This document shows positions 17,069 to 28,664 of a DNA stretch of 64,000 bases, piece after piece. The stretch comes from Virgibacillus ihumii. GTDB taxonomy: Bacteria; Bacillota; Bacilli; Bacillales; Amphibacillaceae. The stretch is from NCBI RefSeq assembly GCF_902726655.1, contig NZ_CACVAN010000001.1, forward strand, positions 3,348,001-3,412,000, in the 5' to 3' direction. Positions within the stretch are counted from its first letter, which is position 1; every line of letters begins with the position of its first letter. The notes beneath the pieces are model-generated. The model was not told the DNA's origin. It searched no databases and was given only the letters and a program-made list of their open reading frames with translations. Position numbers and translations under genes: made by a program.

Positions 17069-17229
17069 CCTCATATATTTCCGGGGATACGGCCTGGAAG
17101 TTTCTACCCGGCACCATAAATGCTGGACTATGAGGGAAGGTGAATCATTGTCATGCAATGATCCGTTATTATGTTTGGAAAGGTCTATTCATCTTCTCTC
17201 ATGACTGAGGGGAGACGAATAGACTTTTT
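17069..17229 (+). promoter_or_regulatory. Guanine/hypoxanthine-class purine riboswitch with transcription terminator
   Basis: P1 pairs CCTCATA (17069-17075) with TATGAGG (17129-17135). Between them are the conserved J1/2, L2 and L3 elements, including GGCCTGGAAGTTTCTACC-type sequence. The specificity base in the GACTATG segment is C, which marks guanine/hypoxanthine binding, not adenine. Downstream, arms 17183-17200 and 17207-17224 form a terminator with five T (17225-17229). The antiterminator is ATGAGGGAAGGTGAAT (17130-17145) paired with 17187-17202, 16 bp with two G-T wobbles, and it takes the 3' strand of P1 and the 5' strand of the terminator. Ligand binding therefore favours termination before purE. 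Confidence 0.95.
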
Positions 17230-17298
17230 GTATTTCCAGGCGAAAAGAAACAGGCCTGACTACCGATATACCATTTTCCAAAGAACGGAGGGTATCAG

Positions 17299-17790
17299 AT
17301 GCCACAAGTTGGCGTGATCATGGGAAGTATTTCAGATTGGGAAACAATGCAGCATACATGTGCCATGCTTGATGATTTGGGAGTTTCATATGAAAAAGAT
17401 GTGATTTCCGCACATCGGACGCCCGACAAGATGTTTGATTATGCAAAAACAGCTCGTGACCGCGGGCTAAAGGTAATTGTTGCCGGAGCGGGCGGTGCTG
17501 CGCATTTGCCAGGCATGGTAGCGGCACAGACGACACTGCCGGTTATAGGGGTTCCAGTGCAGTCAAAGGCATTAAATGGCCTTGATTCGCTGCTTTCTAT
17601 CGTGCAGATGCCAGGTGGTGTGCCAACAGCGACAGTTGCGATTGGCAGATCCGGTGCTAAAAATGCCGGGATTCTTTCCGCGCAGATAATCGGCGCATTT
17701 GATGAGAAAGTGGCTGAACGCCTTGTGAACTCACGGGCAGCCATGCAGGAAAATGTTGAGGAAATGAGGGACAATCTTGCCAAAAAATAA
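17299..17790 (+). CDS. purE: N5-carboxyaminoimidazole ribonucleotide mutase PurE
   Basis: Class I PurE, 163 residues, converting N5-CAIR to CAIR in IMP synthesis. The phosphate-binding GSISDW at residues 9-14, the SAHRTPD segment, [13 protein letters not shown] and [14 protein letters not shown] are all canonical. ACGGAGGG lies upstream of the ATG. First gene of the purine operon behind the riboswitch. Its last 14 nt overlap purK, which begins with TTG at 17777. Confidence 0.97.
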   Translation: MPQVGVIMGSISDWETMQHTCAMLDDLGVSYEKDVISAHRTPDKMFDYAKTARDRGLKVIVAGAGGAAHLPGMVAAQTTLPVIGVPVQSKALNGLDSLLSIVQMPGGVPTATVAIGRSGAKNAGILSAQIIGAFDEKVAERLVNSRAAMQENVEEMRDNLAKK

Positions 17791-18907
17791 TGTAATTCTT
17801 CCACCACAAACAATTGGAATCATTGGCGGCGGTCAGCTTGGACGGATGATGGCGGTTGCTGCACGATATATGGGGTATAAAATAGCTGTGCTTGATCCGA
17901 CACCGAACTGTCCAACAGCACAGGTGGCTGACGAACAAATTACCACAGCATATGACAACATGGACGGTATTAAACAACTCGCTGAAATCAGTGACGTCAT
18001 CACATATGAATTTGAAAATGTCGATCTCGATGCCGCGACATTTCTGGAGCAGCTCGGCAAACTTCCACAGGGAGCATATGCACTGGAAGTTACACAAAAC
18101 CGGGAGAAGGAAAAAACGGTAATGCAGGATGCCGGATTGCCGGTACCATATTTCACCATTGTATCGACTTCTGAGGAATGTGAACAGGCACTTGATAACT
18201 TTACATTTCCAGCAGTCATTAAAACATGCAGTGGTGGTTATGACGGAAAAGGGCAGCTGAAACTGGAAAGTGCGGACGACATCGAAGCGGCCTGTGTATT
18301 TGCTGAAAAAAATGATACATGCATTATCGAACAATGGGTGCCATTCGACCGGGAAATTTCTGTTGTCTTTACCCGAACGCAATCGGGTGAAATGGCATTT
18401 TTCCCGATTGCAGAGAATGATCATAAGGACCACATTCTTTATCAGACGACCGTACCGGCTAATATTTCGGAAACGGTTCAGAGTCAGGCAATTGACGCCG
18501 CAAAAAAACTGGCAGAAAAAATGAACATTGTCGGCACGTTTGCGATTGAAATGTTCGTGAATGGAGACAATATCTTTTTGAATGAAATGGCTCCACGCCC
18601 GCATAATTCCGGACATTATACGATTGAAGCCTGCAATATTTCTCAGTTCGGTCAGCATATTCGGGCCATCGGCGGGCTTGAATTGATACCGGTCAGCCTG
18701 TTGAAATCGGCTGCGATGGTCAATATTTTGGGTGAGGATTTGGAGCCGACACTTGCTCAGATGCAGGGACTTACCGATGGATTTGTTCACTTGTATGGGA
18801 AAGACGGTGTGAAACCGAAACGGAAGATGGGGCATGTAACGTTTATTGGAAATTCAGTTAAGGAAATTACCGAAATGGCTGCAGCTTATGAGGGGGCAAA
18901 ACAATGA
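17777..18907 (+). CDS. purK: N5-carboxyaminoimidazole ribonucleotide synthase PurK
   Basis: A 376-residue ATP-grasp enzyme forming N5-CAIR from AIR, bicarbonate and ATP, the partner of PurE. It begins [12 protein letters not shown] after a short leader; the ATP-grasp centre has [13 protein letters not shown] and the metal site [14 protein letters not shown]. The TTG start at 17777 has GAGGG 6 nt upstream and overlaps the end of purE. Its TGA shares ATGA with purB. Confidence 0.96.
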   Translation: MPKNNVILPPQTIGIIGGGQLGRMMAVAARYMGYKIAVLDPTPNCPTAQVADEQITTAYDNMDGIKQLAEISDVITYEFENVDLDAATFLEQLGKLPQGAYALEVTQNREKEKTVMQDAGLPVPYFTIVSTSEECEQALDNFTFPAVIKTCSGGYDGKGQLKLESADDIEAACVFAEKNDTCIIEQWVPFDREISVVFTRTQSGEMAFFPIAENDHKDHILYQTTVPANISETVQSQAIDAAKKLAEKMNIVGTFAIEMFVNGDNIFLNEMAPRPHNSGHYTIEACNISQFGQHIRAIGGLELIPVSLLKSAAMVNILGEDLEPTLAQMQGLTDGFVHLYGKDGVKPKRKMGHVTFIGNSVKEITEMAAAYEGAKQ

Positions 18908-20205
18908 TTGATCGCTATACACGGGAAGAAATGGGTGCTATCTGGACAGAAGAAAATAAATTTAATGCATGGCTGGAAGTGGAAATTCTGGCATGTGAGG
19001 CATGGAGTGAGCTCGGTGTCATTCCGGCTGACGATGTTAAAAAACTGCGACAGAATGCTTCCTTTGATCTTGAGCGGATTTATGAAATAGAACAGGAGAC
19101 CCGCCATGATGTTGTTGCCTTTACCCGGGCTGTTTCTGAAACGCTTGATGAGGAACGGAAATGGGTTCATTACGGACTGACTTCAACGGATGTCGTCGAT
19201 ACAGCTCTTTCTTATCAGCTTAAACAGGCGAATGAAATCATCCGTAATGATCTGCATCGTTTCGTTGACATTCTAAAAAACAAAGCCATTGAACATAAAC
19301 ATACCGTCATGATGGGCAGAACGCACGGTGTCCATGCCGAACCAACAACATTCGGTTTGAAAATGGCACTGTGGTATGAGGAAATGAAGCGTAATTTGGA
19401 ACGTTTTGAAGCAGCGGCAAAGGATATTGAATTTGGGAAATTGTCAGGTGCGGTTGGGACATATGCCAACATTGACCCGTTTGTTGAGCAGTACGTCTGT
19501 GAAAAACTTGGACTGTCGCCGGCGCCGGTATCAACGCAGACATTGCAGCGTGACCGTCATGCGGCTTACGTGTCAGCACTGGCCCTGATTGCAACGTCTA
19601 TTGAAAAGTTCGCAACTGAAATCCGCGGGCTTCAGAAAACAGAAACCCGTGAAGCGGAAGAATTTTTCGCCAAAGGACAAAAAGGGTCTTCCGCAATGCC
19701 GCATAAACGAAATCCGATTGGATCAGAGAACATGACCGGGATGGCCCGGGTATTGCGCGGCAATATGGTAACAGCATTTGAAAATGTGTCACTGTGGCAT
19801 GAGCGCGATATCTCACATTCATCAGCTGAGCGCGTCATTTTGCCGGATACAACCATCGGATTAAATTATATGCTCAATCGGTTTGCCAACATCGTTGAAA
19901 AGCTGACCGTCTTTCCGGAAAACATGAAACGCAATATTGACAAGACACACGGGGTTATTTTTTCACAGCGTGTGCTGCTTGCATTGATTAATAAAGGTAT
20001 GAGCCGGGAGGAAGCTTACGATCTTGTCCAGCCGAAAGCGATGCAGGCGTGGGAAACCGCAACACATTTTAAAACGCTGGTTGAGGAAAACGCAGAAATC
20101 AATTCACAGCTGACCCAGGACGAAATTGATGATTGTTTTGATTACACGTATCACCTGAAAAATGTCGATGCGATCTTTAACCGAATTGGACTTGAGGTGA
20201 AATAA
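18904..20205 (+). CDS. purB: Adenylosuccinate lyase PurB
   Basis: A 433-residue fumarase/aspartase-superfamily lyase that acts twice, on SAICAR (giving AICAR) and on adenylosuccinate (giving AMP). The signature loop is [16 protein letters not shown], with RHDVVAF and the [11 protein letters not shown] region near 85-95 at the active site. Start ATG within the ATGA overlap with purK. Ends one base into purC. Confidence 0.97.
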   Translation: MIDRYTREEMGAIWTEENKFNAWLEVEILACEAWSELGVIPADDVKKLRQNASFDLERIYEIEQETRHDVVAFTRAVSETLDEERKWVHYGLTSTDVVDTALSYQLKQANEIIRNDLHRFVDILKNKAIEHKHTVMMGRTHGVHAEPTTFGLKMALWYEEMKRNLERFEAAAKDIEFGKLSGAVGTYANIDPFVEQYVCEKLGLSPAPVSTQTLQRDRHAAYVSALALIATSIEKFATEIRGLQKTETREAEEFFAKGQKGSSAMPHKRNPIGSENMTGMARVLRGNMVTAFENVSLWHERDISHSSAERVILPDTTIGLNYMLNRFANIVEKLTVFPENMKRNIDKTHGVIFSQRVLLALINKGMSREEAYDLVQPKAMQAWETATHFKTLVEENAEINSQLTQDEIDDCFDYTYHLKNVDAIFNRIGLEVK

Positions 20206-20918
20206 TGAAAGCGGAACTGTTATATGAAGGTAAGGCAAAGCGTGTATACGCTGCAAAGGAGAAATCCGGACAGCTCGTTTTATCCTATAAAAATGATGCC
20301 ACGGCTTTTAATGGTGAAAAAAAAGCGACTTTTTCCGGCAAAGGCAGATTGAATAATGAAATTTCATCCAGGGTCTTTCAACTGCTTCAGGAACAAGGAG
20401 TTGAATCACATTTTATAGAAAAACTGAACGAAACGGAACAGCTTGTCCAGCAAACGGAGATTATCCCACTGGAAGTTGTTGTCCGCAACCAAGCTACAGG
20501 CAGTATTACAAGAAGGCTGGGTATTGAAGAAAAGACACCATTCGAACCACCACTCATTGAACTTTTTTACAAGGATGATGCGCTTGGTGACCCGCTCATC
20601 AATGACGCTCATGCGTTATTGCTGAGTGATGTCAGTGATGTCGAGCTAGGTGAAATTAAAGAAAAGGCTCTTCATGTTAACAAACAATTAAAAGAAGTGT
20701 TCGCGTCTATTAATATAGCATTGGTAGATTTCAAGCTGGAATTCGGCCGTCTGGCAAGCGGGGACATCGTGCTTGCGGATGAAATATCACCGGATACATG
20801 CAGGCTTTGGGATATTAACACTCAGGAAAAATTGGATAAAGATGTGTTCCGGCAGGGGACCGGCGATCTGCTGGAAGTGTATCAGGAAATCCTACAACGA
20901 CTGGAGGCAAAATCATGA
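20205..20918 (+). CDS. purC: SAICAR synthase PurC
   Basis: A 237-residue phosphoribosylaminoimidazole-succinocarboxamide synthase that joins aspartate to CAIR with ATP. The N-terminal LLYEGKAKRVY, the VVRNQATGS motif and the VDFKLEFG and ADEISPDTCRLWD segments define the family. The TAATG arrangement overlaps purB by one base, and the stop shares ATGA with purS. Confidence 0.97.
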   Translation: MKAELLYEGKAKRVYAAKEKSGQLVLSYKNDATAFNGEKKATFSGKGRLNNEISSRVFQLLQEQGVESHFIEKLNETEQLVQQTEIIPLEVVVRNQATGSITRRLGIEEKTPFEPPLIELFYKDDALGDPLINDAHALLLSDVSDVELGEIKEKALHVNKQLKEVFASINIALVDFKLEFGRLASGDIVLADEISPDTCRLWDINTQEKLDKDVFRQGTGDLLEVYQEILQRLEAKS

Positions 20919-21166
20919 GAAAAGTTACTGTTCACATTACACTGAAGCAGGGTGTTCTTGATCCGCAGGGTAAAGCAATTCAAGAATCATTAAATTCCCT
21001 TGGCTATGATGCGGTTGAGGAAGTCCGTGTTGGCAAGTATATGGAACTGATGGTGGAAGAAACAGACGACATGGAAAAACGTGTGAAAGAAATGTGTGAC
21101 AAACTGCTTGCAAACCCTGTGATAGAGGATTACCGGTTTGATTTGGAGGAGGCTGAAGTTCTGTGA
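20915..21166 (+). CDS. purS: FGAM synthase subunit PurS
   Basis: The 83-residue small structural subunit of the three-part formylglycinamidine ribonucleotide synthase (PurLQS), needed to dock PurQ on PurL. Conserved segments are [19 protein letters not shown] at the N terminus and VRVGKYMEL. Four-base overlaps on both sides (with purC and purQ) indicate tight translational coupling. Confidence 0.96.
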   Translation: MRKVTVHITLKQGVLDPQGKAIQESLNSLGYDAVEEVRVGKYMELMVEETDDMEKRVKEMCDKLLANPVIEDYRFDLEEAEVL

Positions 21167-21846
21167 AATTTGCCGTAGTAGTTTTTCCGGGATCGAATTG
21201 TGATCGTGATATGTACCATGCCGCAAAAGAAGTTTTGCAGGAAGATGCGGACCTTGTCTGGTATGAGAACAGCAGTCTTGAAAACTATGACGGCATTCTG
21301 CTGCCTGGTGGCTTTTCATATGGAGATTACCTTCGTTCAGGTGCTGTTGCATCAACGTCAGCCATTATGAAGCAGATCCGAACCGAAGCTGAAAAAGGAA
21401 AACCGGTACTGGGCGTCTGCAACGGATTTCAAATACTTTTGGAAGCAGGTTTGCTGCCCGGTGCGATGCTCCGCAATAAAAATCTGGCGTTCATGTGTCA
21501 TCAGGAACCGCTTGTCGTACAAAACAACCAGACTATATTTACAACAAACTATGAGAGCGGTGAAACGATTCATTTCCCGATCGCTCATGGAGAGGGCAAC
21601 TATTTTTGTGATGAAGCAACAATGGCTGGGTTACAAGCGAATAACCAGATTGTGTTTACCTATCAAAAAAATCCGAATGGCTCAATCGCGGATATTGCCG
21701 GTATCGTGAATAAAGAAGGCAATGTGCTTGGTATGATGCCTCATCCGGAGCGGGCTGTTGAAAAAATGCTCGGAAGTGATGATGGTTTAAAACTATTCCA
21801 GTCCATTGTGGAGAATTGGAGGGACGCTTATGTTATCAACACGTGA
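21163..21846 (+). CDS. purQ: FGAM synthase glutaminase subunit PurQ
   Basis: A 227-residue class I glutamine amidotransferase supplying ammonia to PurL. The nucleophile is Cys86 in LGVCNGFQ; the His194/Glu196 pair lies in PHPERAVE, and [13 protein letters not shown] provides the oxyanion strand. It starts with GTG inside the end of purS. The last 17 nt overlap purL. Confidence 0.97.
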   Translation: MKFAVVVFPGSNCDRDMYHAAKEVLQEDADLVWYENSSLENYDGILLPGGFSYGDYLRSGAVASTSAIMKQIRTEAEKGKPVLGVCNGFQILLEAGLLPGAMLRNKNLAFMCHQEPLVVQNNQTIFTTNYESGETIHFPIAHGEGNYFCDEATMAGLQANNQIVFTYQKNPNGSIADIAGIVNKEGNVLGMMPHPERAVEKMLGSDDGLKLFQSIVENWRDAYVINT

Positions 21847-24058
21847 TATCAGTCCGGAACAGATCGAGCGTGAAAAATTGTACACAGATATGGGGTTGAA
21901 CGATCAGGAGTATGACATGGTCAAAAATATCCTGAAGCGTCGTCCGAATTTTACCGAAACCGGTATCTTTTCTGTGATGTGGTCGGAACATTGCAGCTAC
22001 AAAACGTCAAAACCGCTGCTGAAAAAATTCCCGACAGAAGGCCCGCATGTTCTGCAAGGGCCAGGTGAGGGAGCGGGTGTTATCGATATTGGTGATAATC
22101 AGGCGGTCGTTTTTAAAGTGGAAAGCCATAACCATCCGTCTGCAGTTGAACCATATCAAGGTGCCGCAACGGGTGTTGGCGGGATAATCCGTGATGTCTT
22201 TTCCATGGGTGCCCGTCCGATTGCACTGATGAACTCGCTTCGATTCGGAAATTTCACTACTGAACGTGTGAAATACCTTTTTCAGGAAGTAGTTCATGGT
22301 ATTGCCGGCTATGGAAATTGTGTCGGTGTGCCAACAGTTGGCGGGGAAGTTCAGTTTGATGACAGCTATGAGGACAATCCATTGGTCAATGCCATGTGTG
22401 TCGGATTAATCAACCATGACGACATTCAGAAAGGCGTTGCCAAGGGAATCGGAAATACCGTACTGTATGCCGGTGCCCCGACAGGACGGGATGGCATTCA
22501 TGGTGCAACATTTGCATCAGATGACCTGGCAGAGGACTCGGATAAAGATCGTCCGGCGGTTCAGGTTGGTGATCCATTCATGGAGAAACTGCTCATTGAG
22601 GCGTGTCTTGAGGTGATTCATTCGGATGCATTGGTTGGCATGCAGGATATGGGTGCAGCCGGACTGACATCATCGGCAAGTGAGATGGCAAGTAAGGCCG
22701 GTACTGGGCTGGAAATGGATTTGGACCTTGTTCCACAGCGTGAACAGAACATGAACGCCTATGAATTAATGCTGTCGGAATCACAGGAACGCATGCTGCT
22801 AGTTGTCAAAAAAGGCCGTGAGCAGGAAATCATATCTATTTTTGAAAAATACGGACTGCAGGCAGTAGCAGTCGGCGAAGTAATTGAAGAAAAAGTTTTC
22901 CGCCTGAAACAACATGGCGAAATGGTGGCTGATATACCAGTCGATGCCTTGGCTGAAGAAGCACCGGTTTACCACCTGCCATCAAAAGAGGCGGAATATT
23001 TCAAAGAGTTCCAACAGATGAACAACAAAATTCCAGCAGTGGAAAATCATGCGGAAATGCTGAAACAGCTGTTGCAGCAGCCGACAATTGCCAGTAAGGA
23101 ATGGGTTTATGACCAATACGATTCGATGGTTCAGACCAATACGGTTGTTACGCCAGGTTCCGATGCTGCTGTTGTACGAATAAAAGGCACGAATAAAGCA
23201 TTGGCAATCACCACTGACTGCAACTCCCGCTATATTTATCTCGATCCGGAAGCTGGCGGAAAGATTGCGGTTGCCGAGGCTGCCCGCAATATTGTTTGCT
23301 CCGGTGCCCGTCCGTTAGGTCTTACCGATGGGTTGAATTTTGGCAATCCGACGAATCCGGAAGTGTTCTGGCAGATGGAAAAAAGTGTGGAAGGCATGAG
23401 TGAGGCATCCAGGATGCTTGCAACCCCTGTCATCAGTGGTAATGTTTCGTTGTTTAATCAGTCAAAAGGGAATTCAATTTTTCCGACACCTGTCGTTGGG
23501 ATGGTTGGTCTCCTCGAATCGCTTGACCATCTGACTCCAAACTTTTTTCAGCAGGAAGGTGATCTGATTTATCTGATCGGGAAAACAAATGCTGAATTTG
23601 GCGGAAGTGAATTGCAGAAGATTGTTGAAGATCGTTATGAAGGAAAAGCACCTGTAATTGATCTGGAAGTAGAAGCATCCAGACAGAAGCAGCTGCACGA
23701 GACAATCCGCAGCGGGTTCGTTCAGTCAGCACATGATCTGGCAGAAGGCGGGCTTGGTGTTGCGCTTGCTGAAAGTACATTTGAGCAAAACGGACTGGGC
23801 GCAGTAGTGCATCTGGCAGGAAATCCTACAGTGCAATTGTTCAGTGAATCACAATCCCGTTTTCTAGTAACTGTAAAACCGGAAGATCAGGAAGCGTTTG
23901 AAAAGGTAATGAACGACTATCAGCATATCGGAACTGTAAATGGCTCTGGAATGTTGAATGTAACTGTCAATAATGAAGCGTTAATCAAGGAAGACACCAG
24001 CCAGCTCAGTAAACTGTGGAAAGGAGCAATCCCATGCTTACTGAAATCAAAGGCATAA
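21830..24058 (+). CDS. purL: FGAM synthase large subunit PurL
   Basis: The 742-residue catalytic subunit, the small Bacillus-type PurL. It makes FGAM from FGAR, ATP and ammonia. Two AIR-synthase-like halves are visible, with WSEHCSYK near the N terminus, [20 protein letters not shown], the LSESQERM motif and a second half beginning around the GSDAAVV segment. GGAGGG at 21818-21823 selects ATG 21830 over an upstream in-frame codon at 21806. Confidence 0.97.
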   Translation: MLSTRDISPEQIEREKLYTDMGLNDQEYDMVKNILKRRPNFTETGIFSVMWSEHCSYKTSKPLLKKFPTEGPHVLQGPGEGAGVIDIGDNQAVVFKVESHNHPSAVEPYQGAATGVGGIIRDVFSMGARPIALMNSLRFGNFTTERVKYLFQEVVHGIAGYGNCVGVPTVGGEVQFDDSYEDNPLVNAMCVGLINHDDIQKGVAKGIGNTVLYAGAPTGRDGIHGATFASDDLAEDSDKDRPAVQVGDPFMEKLLIEACLEVIHSDALVGMQDMGAAGLTSSASEMASKAGTGLEMDLDLVPQREQNMNAYELMLSESQERMLLVVKKGREQEIISIFEKYGLQAVAVGEVIEEKVFRLKQHGEMVADIPVDALAEEAPVYHLPSKEAEYFKEFQQMNNKIPAVENHAEMLKQLLQQPTIASKEWVYDQYDSMVQTNTVVTPGSDAAVVRIKGTNKALAITTDCNSRYIYLDPEAGGKIAVAEAARNIVCSGARPLGLTDGLNFGNPTNPEVFWQMEKSVEGMSEASRMLATPVISGNVSLFNQSKGNSIFPTPVVGMVGLLESLDHLTPNFFQQEGDLIYLIGKTNAEFGGSELQKIVEDRYEGKAPVIDLEVEASRQKQLHETIRSGFVQSAHDLAEGGLGVALAESTFEQNGLGAVVHLAGNPTVQLFSESQSRFLVTVKPEDQEAFEKVMNDYQHIGTVNGSGMLNVTVNNEALIKEDTSQLSKLWKGAIPCLLKSKA

Positions 24059-25443
24059 ATGAGGAATGCGGTGTGTTTGGAATCTGGGGTCACGAAAAGG
24101 CAGCGGAATTGACATATTACGGTCTTCATGCCCTGCAACATCGTGGCCAGGAAGGTGCCGGGGTGGTCGTTAATGATGGTGAATCTTTGAAGATTCATAA
24201 AGATACAGGACTTGTTAACGATGTGTTTAAACAAGCAAATTTTTCGGATCTTGCCGGTAATGCAGCGATTGGCCATGTCCGATACTCAACTCAAGGAGAA
24301 AAAGGGTATGCCAACGTACAGCCATTATTGTTTCATACACAGCAGGGCAGTATGGCACTTGCACATAACGGAAATGTCATGAATGCATATGAGCTTCGGG
24401 GCGAGCTTGAAAACGAAGGAAGCATCCTGCAGACGACATCTGATACAGAAGTGCTTGCTCACCTGATAAAGCGAAGTACGAAAGCGAATAAGGAAGAAGC
24501 AATTGCCGAGGCATTGCAAAAGCTTGTCGGTGCATATGCCTACCTGATTATGACCGAGGACAGGATGTACGTCGCACTTGACCCACGAGGAATCCGCCCA
24601 TTATCAATCGGCCGGCTTGGCGATGCCTATGTGGTTGCATCGGAAACGAGCGCCTTTGATCTGATCGGAGCCACCTTTGAACGTGAAGTTTTGCCGGGTG
24701 AATTGTTGACAATCAGTGATGAAGGATTGTACTCAACACGATTTGCGATGCGCGAACAGCGTCGGATGTGTGCGATGGAATATGTTTATCTCTCAAGACC
24801 GGACAGTGATTTGAACCATGTGAATGTACATGCGTCCCGTAAACGGATGGGGATGGAACTCGCAAAGGAAGCACCTGCTGAAGCTGATGTAGTAACAGGG
24901 GTGCCGGATTCAAGTATCTCGGCCGCTATCGGTTATGCTGAACAAATGGGACTTCCATATGAAATGGGAATCATCAAAAACCGTTATATCGGCCGAACGT
25001 TTATTCAGCCTTCACAGGAGTTACGGGAGCAAGGCGTAAAAATGAAACTTTCGCCGGTGCGGAAAATTGTAAGCGGCAAACGGGTGGTCATGATAGATGA
25101 CTCGATTGTGCGTGGTACGACAAGCAGACGAATTGTAAAAATGCTGAAGGATGCCGGTGCAATGGAAGTACATGTCCGTATTGCATCTCCATCGATTGTC
25201 AGTCCGTGTTTTTACGGCATTGACATGTCAACGAAGGACGAATTGATTGCGGCAAACAACACGCTGGATGAAATGTGCGATCAGATTGGTGCTGACAGTA
25301 TTGCATATTTATCGGAAAGCGGGCTTGAACAGGCGGTTGTCAAGGATAAGACAATTCATCAGGGAATTTGCACGGCATGCATGACCGGTAAGTATCCAGT
25401 TAAAAAGACGAACGAAGCAACCATCTCCTATACGAAAATGTAG
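24034..25443 (+). CDS. purF: Amidophosphoribosyltransferase PurF
   Basis: A 469-residue enzyme of the first committed step, PRPP plus glutamine to phosphoribosylamine. An 11-residue propeptide ([11 protein letters not shown]) precedes the catalytic cysteine of CGVFGIWGH, exactly as in Bacillus PurF. The PRPP loop is [16 protein letters not shown]. Cysteines in [14 protein letters not shown] and [12 protein letters not shown] fit the oxygen-sensitive iron-sulfur site known in the Bacillus enzyme. AAAGGAGC lies upstream of ATG 24034, which sits inside the end of purL. Confidence 0.97.
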   Translation: MLTEIKGINEECGVFGIWGHEKAAELTYYGLHALQHRGQEGAGVVVNDGESLKIHKDTGLVNDVFKQANFSDLAGNAAIGHVRYSTQGEKGYANVQPLLFHTQQGSMALAHNGNVMNAYELRGELENEGSILQTTSDTEVLAHLIKRSTKANKEEAIAEALQKLVGAYAYLIMTEDRMYVALDPRGIRPLSIGRLGDAYVVASETSAFDLIGATFEREVLPGELLTISDEGLYSTRFAMREQRRMCAMEYVYLSRPDSDLNHVNVHASRKRMGMELAKEAPAEADVVTGVPDSSISAAIGYAEQMGLPYEMGIIKNRYIGRTFIQPSQELREQGVKMKLSPVRKIVSGKRVVMIDDSIVRGTTSRRIVKMLKDAGAMEVHVRIASPSIVSPCFYGIDMSTKDELIAANNTLDEMCDQIGADSIAYLSESGLEQAVVKDKTIHQGICTACMTGKYPVKKTNEATISYTKM

Positions 25444-25470
25444 CTAATGATGCTGAAAGGTGTGTGTGGC

Positions 25471-26490
25471 ATGTCAAATGTATATAAAGATGCCGGTGTT
25501 GATGTGGAAAAAGGTTATGAAGCTGTTGAACGGATGAAGAAACATATTGCAAAAACAAACCGGCCGGAAGTTCTAGGCGGCATCGGTGCTTTTGCGGGAC
25601 TGTTTGAACTGTCCTCCTTTAATTATAAGGAGCCGGTTCTCGTATCCGGAACCGATGGGGTCGGAACCAAGCTGAAACTTGCATTTCAACTGCAGAAACA
25701 CAATACCGTTGGCGTTGACCTGGTTGCAATGTGTGTCAATGACATTGTCGCACAGGGTGCCCAGCCGTTGTTTTTCCTTGACTATATTGCATGCGGAAAA
25801 AATGATCCAGAAATGATTGAGCAGATTGTAGCCGGCATCTCCGACGGCTGCAAGGATGCAGGGGCAGCTTTAATTGGCGGCGAAACGGCTGAAATGCCTG
25901 GCATGTACGGGGAAGAAGAATACGACCTGGCAGGATTCACCGTTGGGATCGCAGAAAAATCCAAATTGATCACCGGTGATGAGATTGCGGAAGGCGATGT
26001 GATAATCGGGCTTCCATCAAGCGGAATTCATTCGAATGGTTATTCTCTGGTCCGCAAACTAGTTTCGGGACTTGATTTGACGAAAACGTACGAAGGGTTG
26101 ACCGAATCACTTGCCGATACACTTATCGAACCTACGAGAATTTATGCTAAGCAGGTGGCGGCTGTAATGAAGAAAGTGGAAGTGAAAGGAACCTCGCATA
26201 TTACCGGCGGCGGTTTTTATGAAAATTTCCCGCGTATGATGCCGGAGGGTCTTGGTGTGGAAATTAATACAACAAGCTGGGAACGTCCGGCTATCTTTGG
26301 TTTTTTACAAAAGCAGGGTAATATTTCAGACGATGAGATGTATGGCGTGTTCAACATGGGAATTGGCATGACACTTGTCGTTGCAGCGGATGATGCTGAA
26401 GATGCATTGAATTGTTTGGAGAAACAAGGAGAATCAGCTTCTGTTATTGGAAAAGTGACAGTAAATGAAGGAGTGCATTTCACATCATGA
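25471..26490 (+). CDS. purM: AIR synthase PurM
   Basis: A 339-residue phosphoribosylformylglycinamidine cyclo-ligase closing the imidazole ring. [23 protein letters not shown] and [11 protein letters not shown] are the family motifs. The frame is open from 25447, but the protein family begins MSxxYKxAGVD, which matches the ATG at 25471, with AAAGGTG upstream. Its stop overlaps purN by 4 nt. Confidence 0.95.
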   Translation: MSNVYKDAGVDVEKGYEAVERMKKHIAKTNRPEVLGGIGAFAGLFELSSFNYKEPVLVSGTDGVGTKLKLAFQLQKHNTVGVDLVAMCVNDIVAQGAQPLFFLDYIACGKNDPEMIEQIVAGISDGCKDAGAALIGGETAEMPGMYGEEEYDLAGFTVGIAEKSKLITGDEIAEGDVIIGLPSSGIHSNGYSLVRKLVSGLDLTKTYEGLTESLADTLIEPTRIYAKQVAAVMKKVEVKGTSHITGGGFYENFPRMMPEGLGVEINTTSWERPAIFGFLQKQGNISDDEMYGVFNMGIGMTLVVAADDAEDALNCLEKQGESASVIGKVTVNEGVHFTS

Positions 26491-27050
26491 GTGTCGTAAA
26501 GGCTGCCGTTTTCGCATCCGGAACCGGCAGTAATTTTCAGGCGATAATGGAAAAAAGTGATCTTCGTTGTGAAGTGGTTCTGCTTGTTTGTGATAAACAA
26601 GGTGCCAGTGTTGTTGAGAAAGCGGAAAAGTATGGCGTGCCGGTACTTGAATTTAACCCGAAGTCGTTTGCTTCAAAAGCGGAGTATGAGGCGCTGCTGG
26701 TTGAAAAACTGATGGGAGCAGGCGTTACGTGGATATTTTTGGCCGGATATATGCGAATTGCTGGTCCCACTCTGCTCCAGGCTTTTGAAAACAAAATAAT
26801 TAATATCCACCCGTCACTTCTTCCGGACTTTCCGGGCAAGGATGCGATCGGCCAGGCATTTACGTCAGGCGTTGGCACAACCGGTGTGACGGTCCATTAT
26901 ATTGATGAAGGCATCGATACCGGGCCGATTATTGCACAGGAAAGTGTCGATGTTTTGCCGAGTGATACAGAAGAAGCGTTGAAAAAACGGATCCAGGATG
27001 TGGAGCATCGTTTGTATCCTGAAGTTATAAATCAGCTGATGGGGAAGTAA
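26487..27050 (+). CDS. purN: GAR transformylase PurN
   Basis: A 187-residue 10-formyl-THF-dependent phosphoribosylglycinamide formyltransferase. [12 protein letters not shown] at the N terminus, [27 protein letters not shown] and [18 protein letters not shown] contain the catalytic Asn, His and Asp. Starts within ATGA after purM. The formate-dependent alternative PurT is not encoded here. Confidence 0.97.
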   Translation: MSVVKAAVFASGTGSNFQAIMEKSDLRCEVVLLVCDKQGASVVEKAEKYGVPVLEFNPKSFASKAEYEALLVEKLMGAGVTWIFLAGYMRIAGPTLLQAFENKIINIHPSLLPDFPGKDAIGQAFTSGVGTTGVTVHYIDEGIDTGPIIAQESVDVLPSDTEEALKKRIQDVEHRLYPEVINQLMGK

Positions 27051-27122
27051 TGTCCGCAAAACAATTTATATTAAAAGCGTTGGTTATAAGACAAGACTAT
27101 CGGGAAAGTGAGGAGTTTTTTG

Positions 27123-28646
27123 ATGAAAAAGCGAGCGTTAATCAGTGTGTCCAATAAAGAGAATGTTTCAGACTTTGCCAAGGGTCTGACGGCACTGGAT
27201 TATGAAGTACTGTCAACAGGCGGAACGTTGAAAGTTTTACAGGAGGCAGGTGTGGAAGCGAAAGCGGTTGAGGAAATAACCGGATTTCCGGAAATTTTAA
27301 ATGGTCGGGTTAAAACACTGCATCCGATGATTCATGGCGGGCTGCTGGCTAAACGCGATAACGAAAGTCATATGAAGCAATTGAAAGAACATGGTATTGA
27401 TCCGGTTGATATCGTTGTTGTGAACCTTTATCCGTTTAAACAAACGATTGAACAATCGGGCGTAACCGAATCAGATATCATTGAAAATATTGATATTGGC
27501 GGGCCGACAATGGTGCGTGCTGCAGCAAAGAGTTTTGCTGATGTATCGGTCATTGTGGATCCGGACGATTATGATTCCGTGCTGACTTCTCTGAAAGTTG
27601 ATCAGCTTGATTTTGCTGAACGCAAACGATTGGCCGCCAAAGCTTTCCGTCATACAGCACAATATGATGCACTGATTGCAAATTATTTTACTGAAGAAGA
27701 ATTCCCGGAAAACTATACCGTTACCTATGAAAAAAAACAGACATTGCGTTACGGGGAGAACCCGCATCAGAATGCTGCATTTTATAAAAATGCGCTGGAT
27801 ACTGGCATGAGCCTTGCTTCAGCCACGCAGCTTCATGGTAAAGAACTTTCTTACAACAATATTCAGGATGCTAACGCAGCACTTGAAATAATCGCGGACT
27901 ATGGCGAACCTGCAGCAGTTGCCGTTAAACACATGAACCCTTGCGGCATTGGTGTTGCGGAAAACCTCAGTCAGGCTTTCACCAGAGCATACGAATCTGA
28001 TTCGACGTCCATTTTTGGCGGGATTGTTGCCTGCAACCGGCCGATGGATGCAGAAACAGCTGAAAAACTTGGTGCAATCTTTTTGGAAATTGTTATCGCT
28101 CCGGAATTTTCGGAAGAGGCGATGGCCATTTTGACGAAAAAGAAAAATATCCGCCTGCTTGAACTGGAAATGAAAACTGGTGAGTCCTCCTATCACAAGC
28201 TCACTACCGTTAAGGGCGGTGTTCTTGTTCAAAGCAACGATTCCGGTGAAGTGAACGAAAATGAATTGACGTTCCCAACTGAAAAAAAACCGTCTGATCA
28301 GGAAGTTGCAGATCTTTTGTTTGCATGGAAGGCAGTTAAGCATGTTAAATCAAACGCGATTGTCCTGGCAAGGAACAAGCAGACGGTCGGTGTAGGTGCC
28401 GGGCAAATGAACCGTGTTGGTGCTGCTAAAATCGCGATTGAACAGGCTGGCGAAAAAGTGAAAGGATCGGTGCTCGCTTCCGATGCATTTTTTCCAATGC
28501 CGGATACTGTGGAAACCGCAGCAAAAGCCGGTGTAACAGCCATTATTCAGCCTGGAGGATCCAAGCGTGACCAGGACTCAATCGATATGTGCAACAAGTA
28601 CGGAATTTCCATGGCGTTTACTGGAATGCGTCACTTTAAACATTAA
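27123..28646 (+). CDS. purH: Bifunctional AICAR transformylase / IMP cyclohydrolase PurH
   Basis: A 507-residue bifunctional enzyme for the last two steps to IMP. The N-terminal MGS-like cyclohydrolase domain (about 1-190) has STGGTLKVL and [14 protein letters not shown]. The C-terminal AICAR transformylase domain begins near LRYGENPHQ and includes [20 protein letters not shown] at 27108-27115 serves ATG 27123. It is separated from purN by 72 nt, the largest gap in the operon; no terminator is evident there. Confidence 0.97.
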   Translation: MKKRALISVSNKENVSDFAKGLTALDYEVLSTGGTLKVLQEAGVEAKAVEEITGFPEILNGRVKTLHPMIHGGLLAKRDNESHMKQLKEHGIDPVDIVVVNLYPFKQTIEQSGVTESDIIENIDIGGPTMVRAAAKSFADVSVIVDPDDYDSVLTSLKVDQLDFAERKRLAAKAFRHTAQYDALIANYFTEEEFPENYTVTYEKKQTLRYGENPHQNAAFYKNALDTGMSLASATQLHGKELSYNNIQDANAALEIIADYGEPAAVAVKHMNPCGIGVAENLSQAFTRAYESDSTSIFGGIVACNRPMDAETAEKLGAIFLEIVIAPEFSEEAMAILTKKKNIRLLELEMKTGESSYHKLTTVKGGVLVQSNDSGEVNENELTFPTEKKPSDQEVADLLFAWKAVKHVKSNAIVLARNKQTVGVGAGQMNRVGAAKIAIEQAGEKVKGSVLASDAFFPMPDTVETAAKAGVTAIIQPGGSKRDQDSIDMCNKYGISMAFTGMRHFKH

Positions 28647-28664
28647 TCAGAAAGGTGTTTTCAC

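Noticed and set aside
17657..18835. Long antisense open frame (392 codons) across purE and purK
   Set aside because: It lies wholly opposite conserved purE/purK coding sequence, has no ribosome site and no recognisable domain; a codon-bias shadow.
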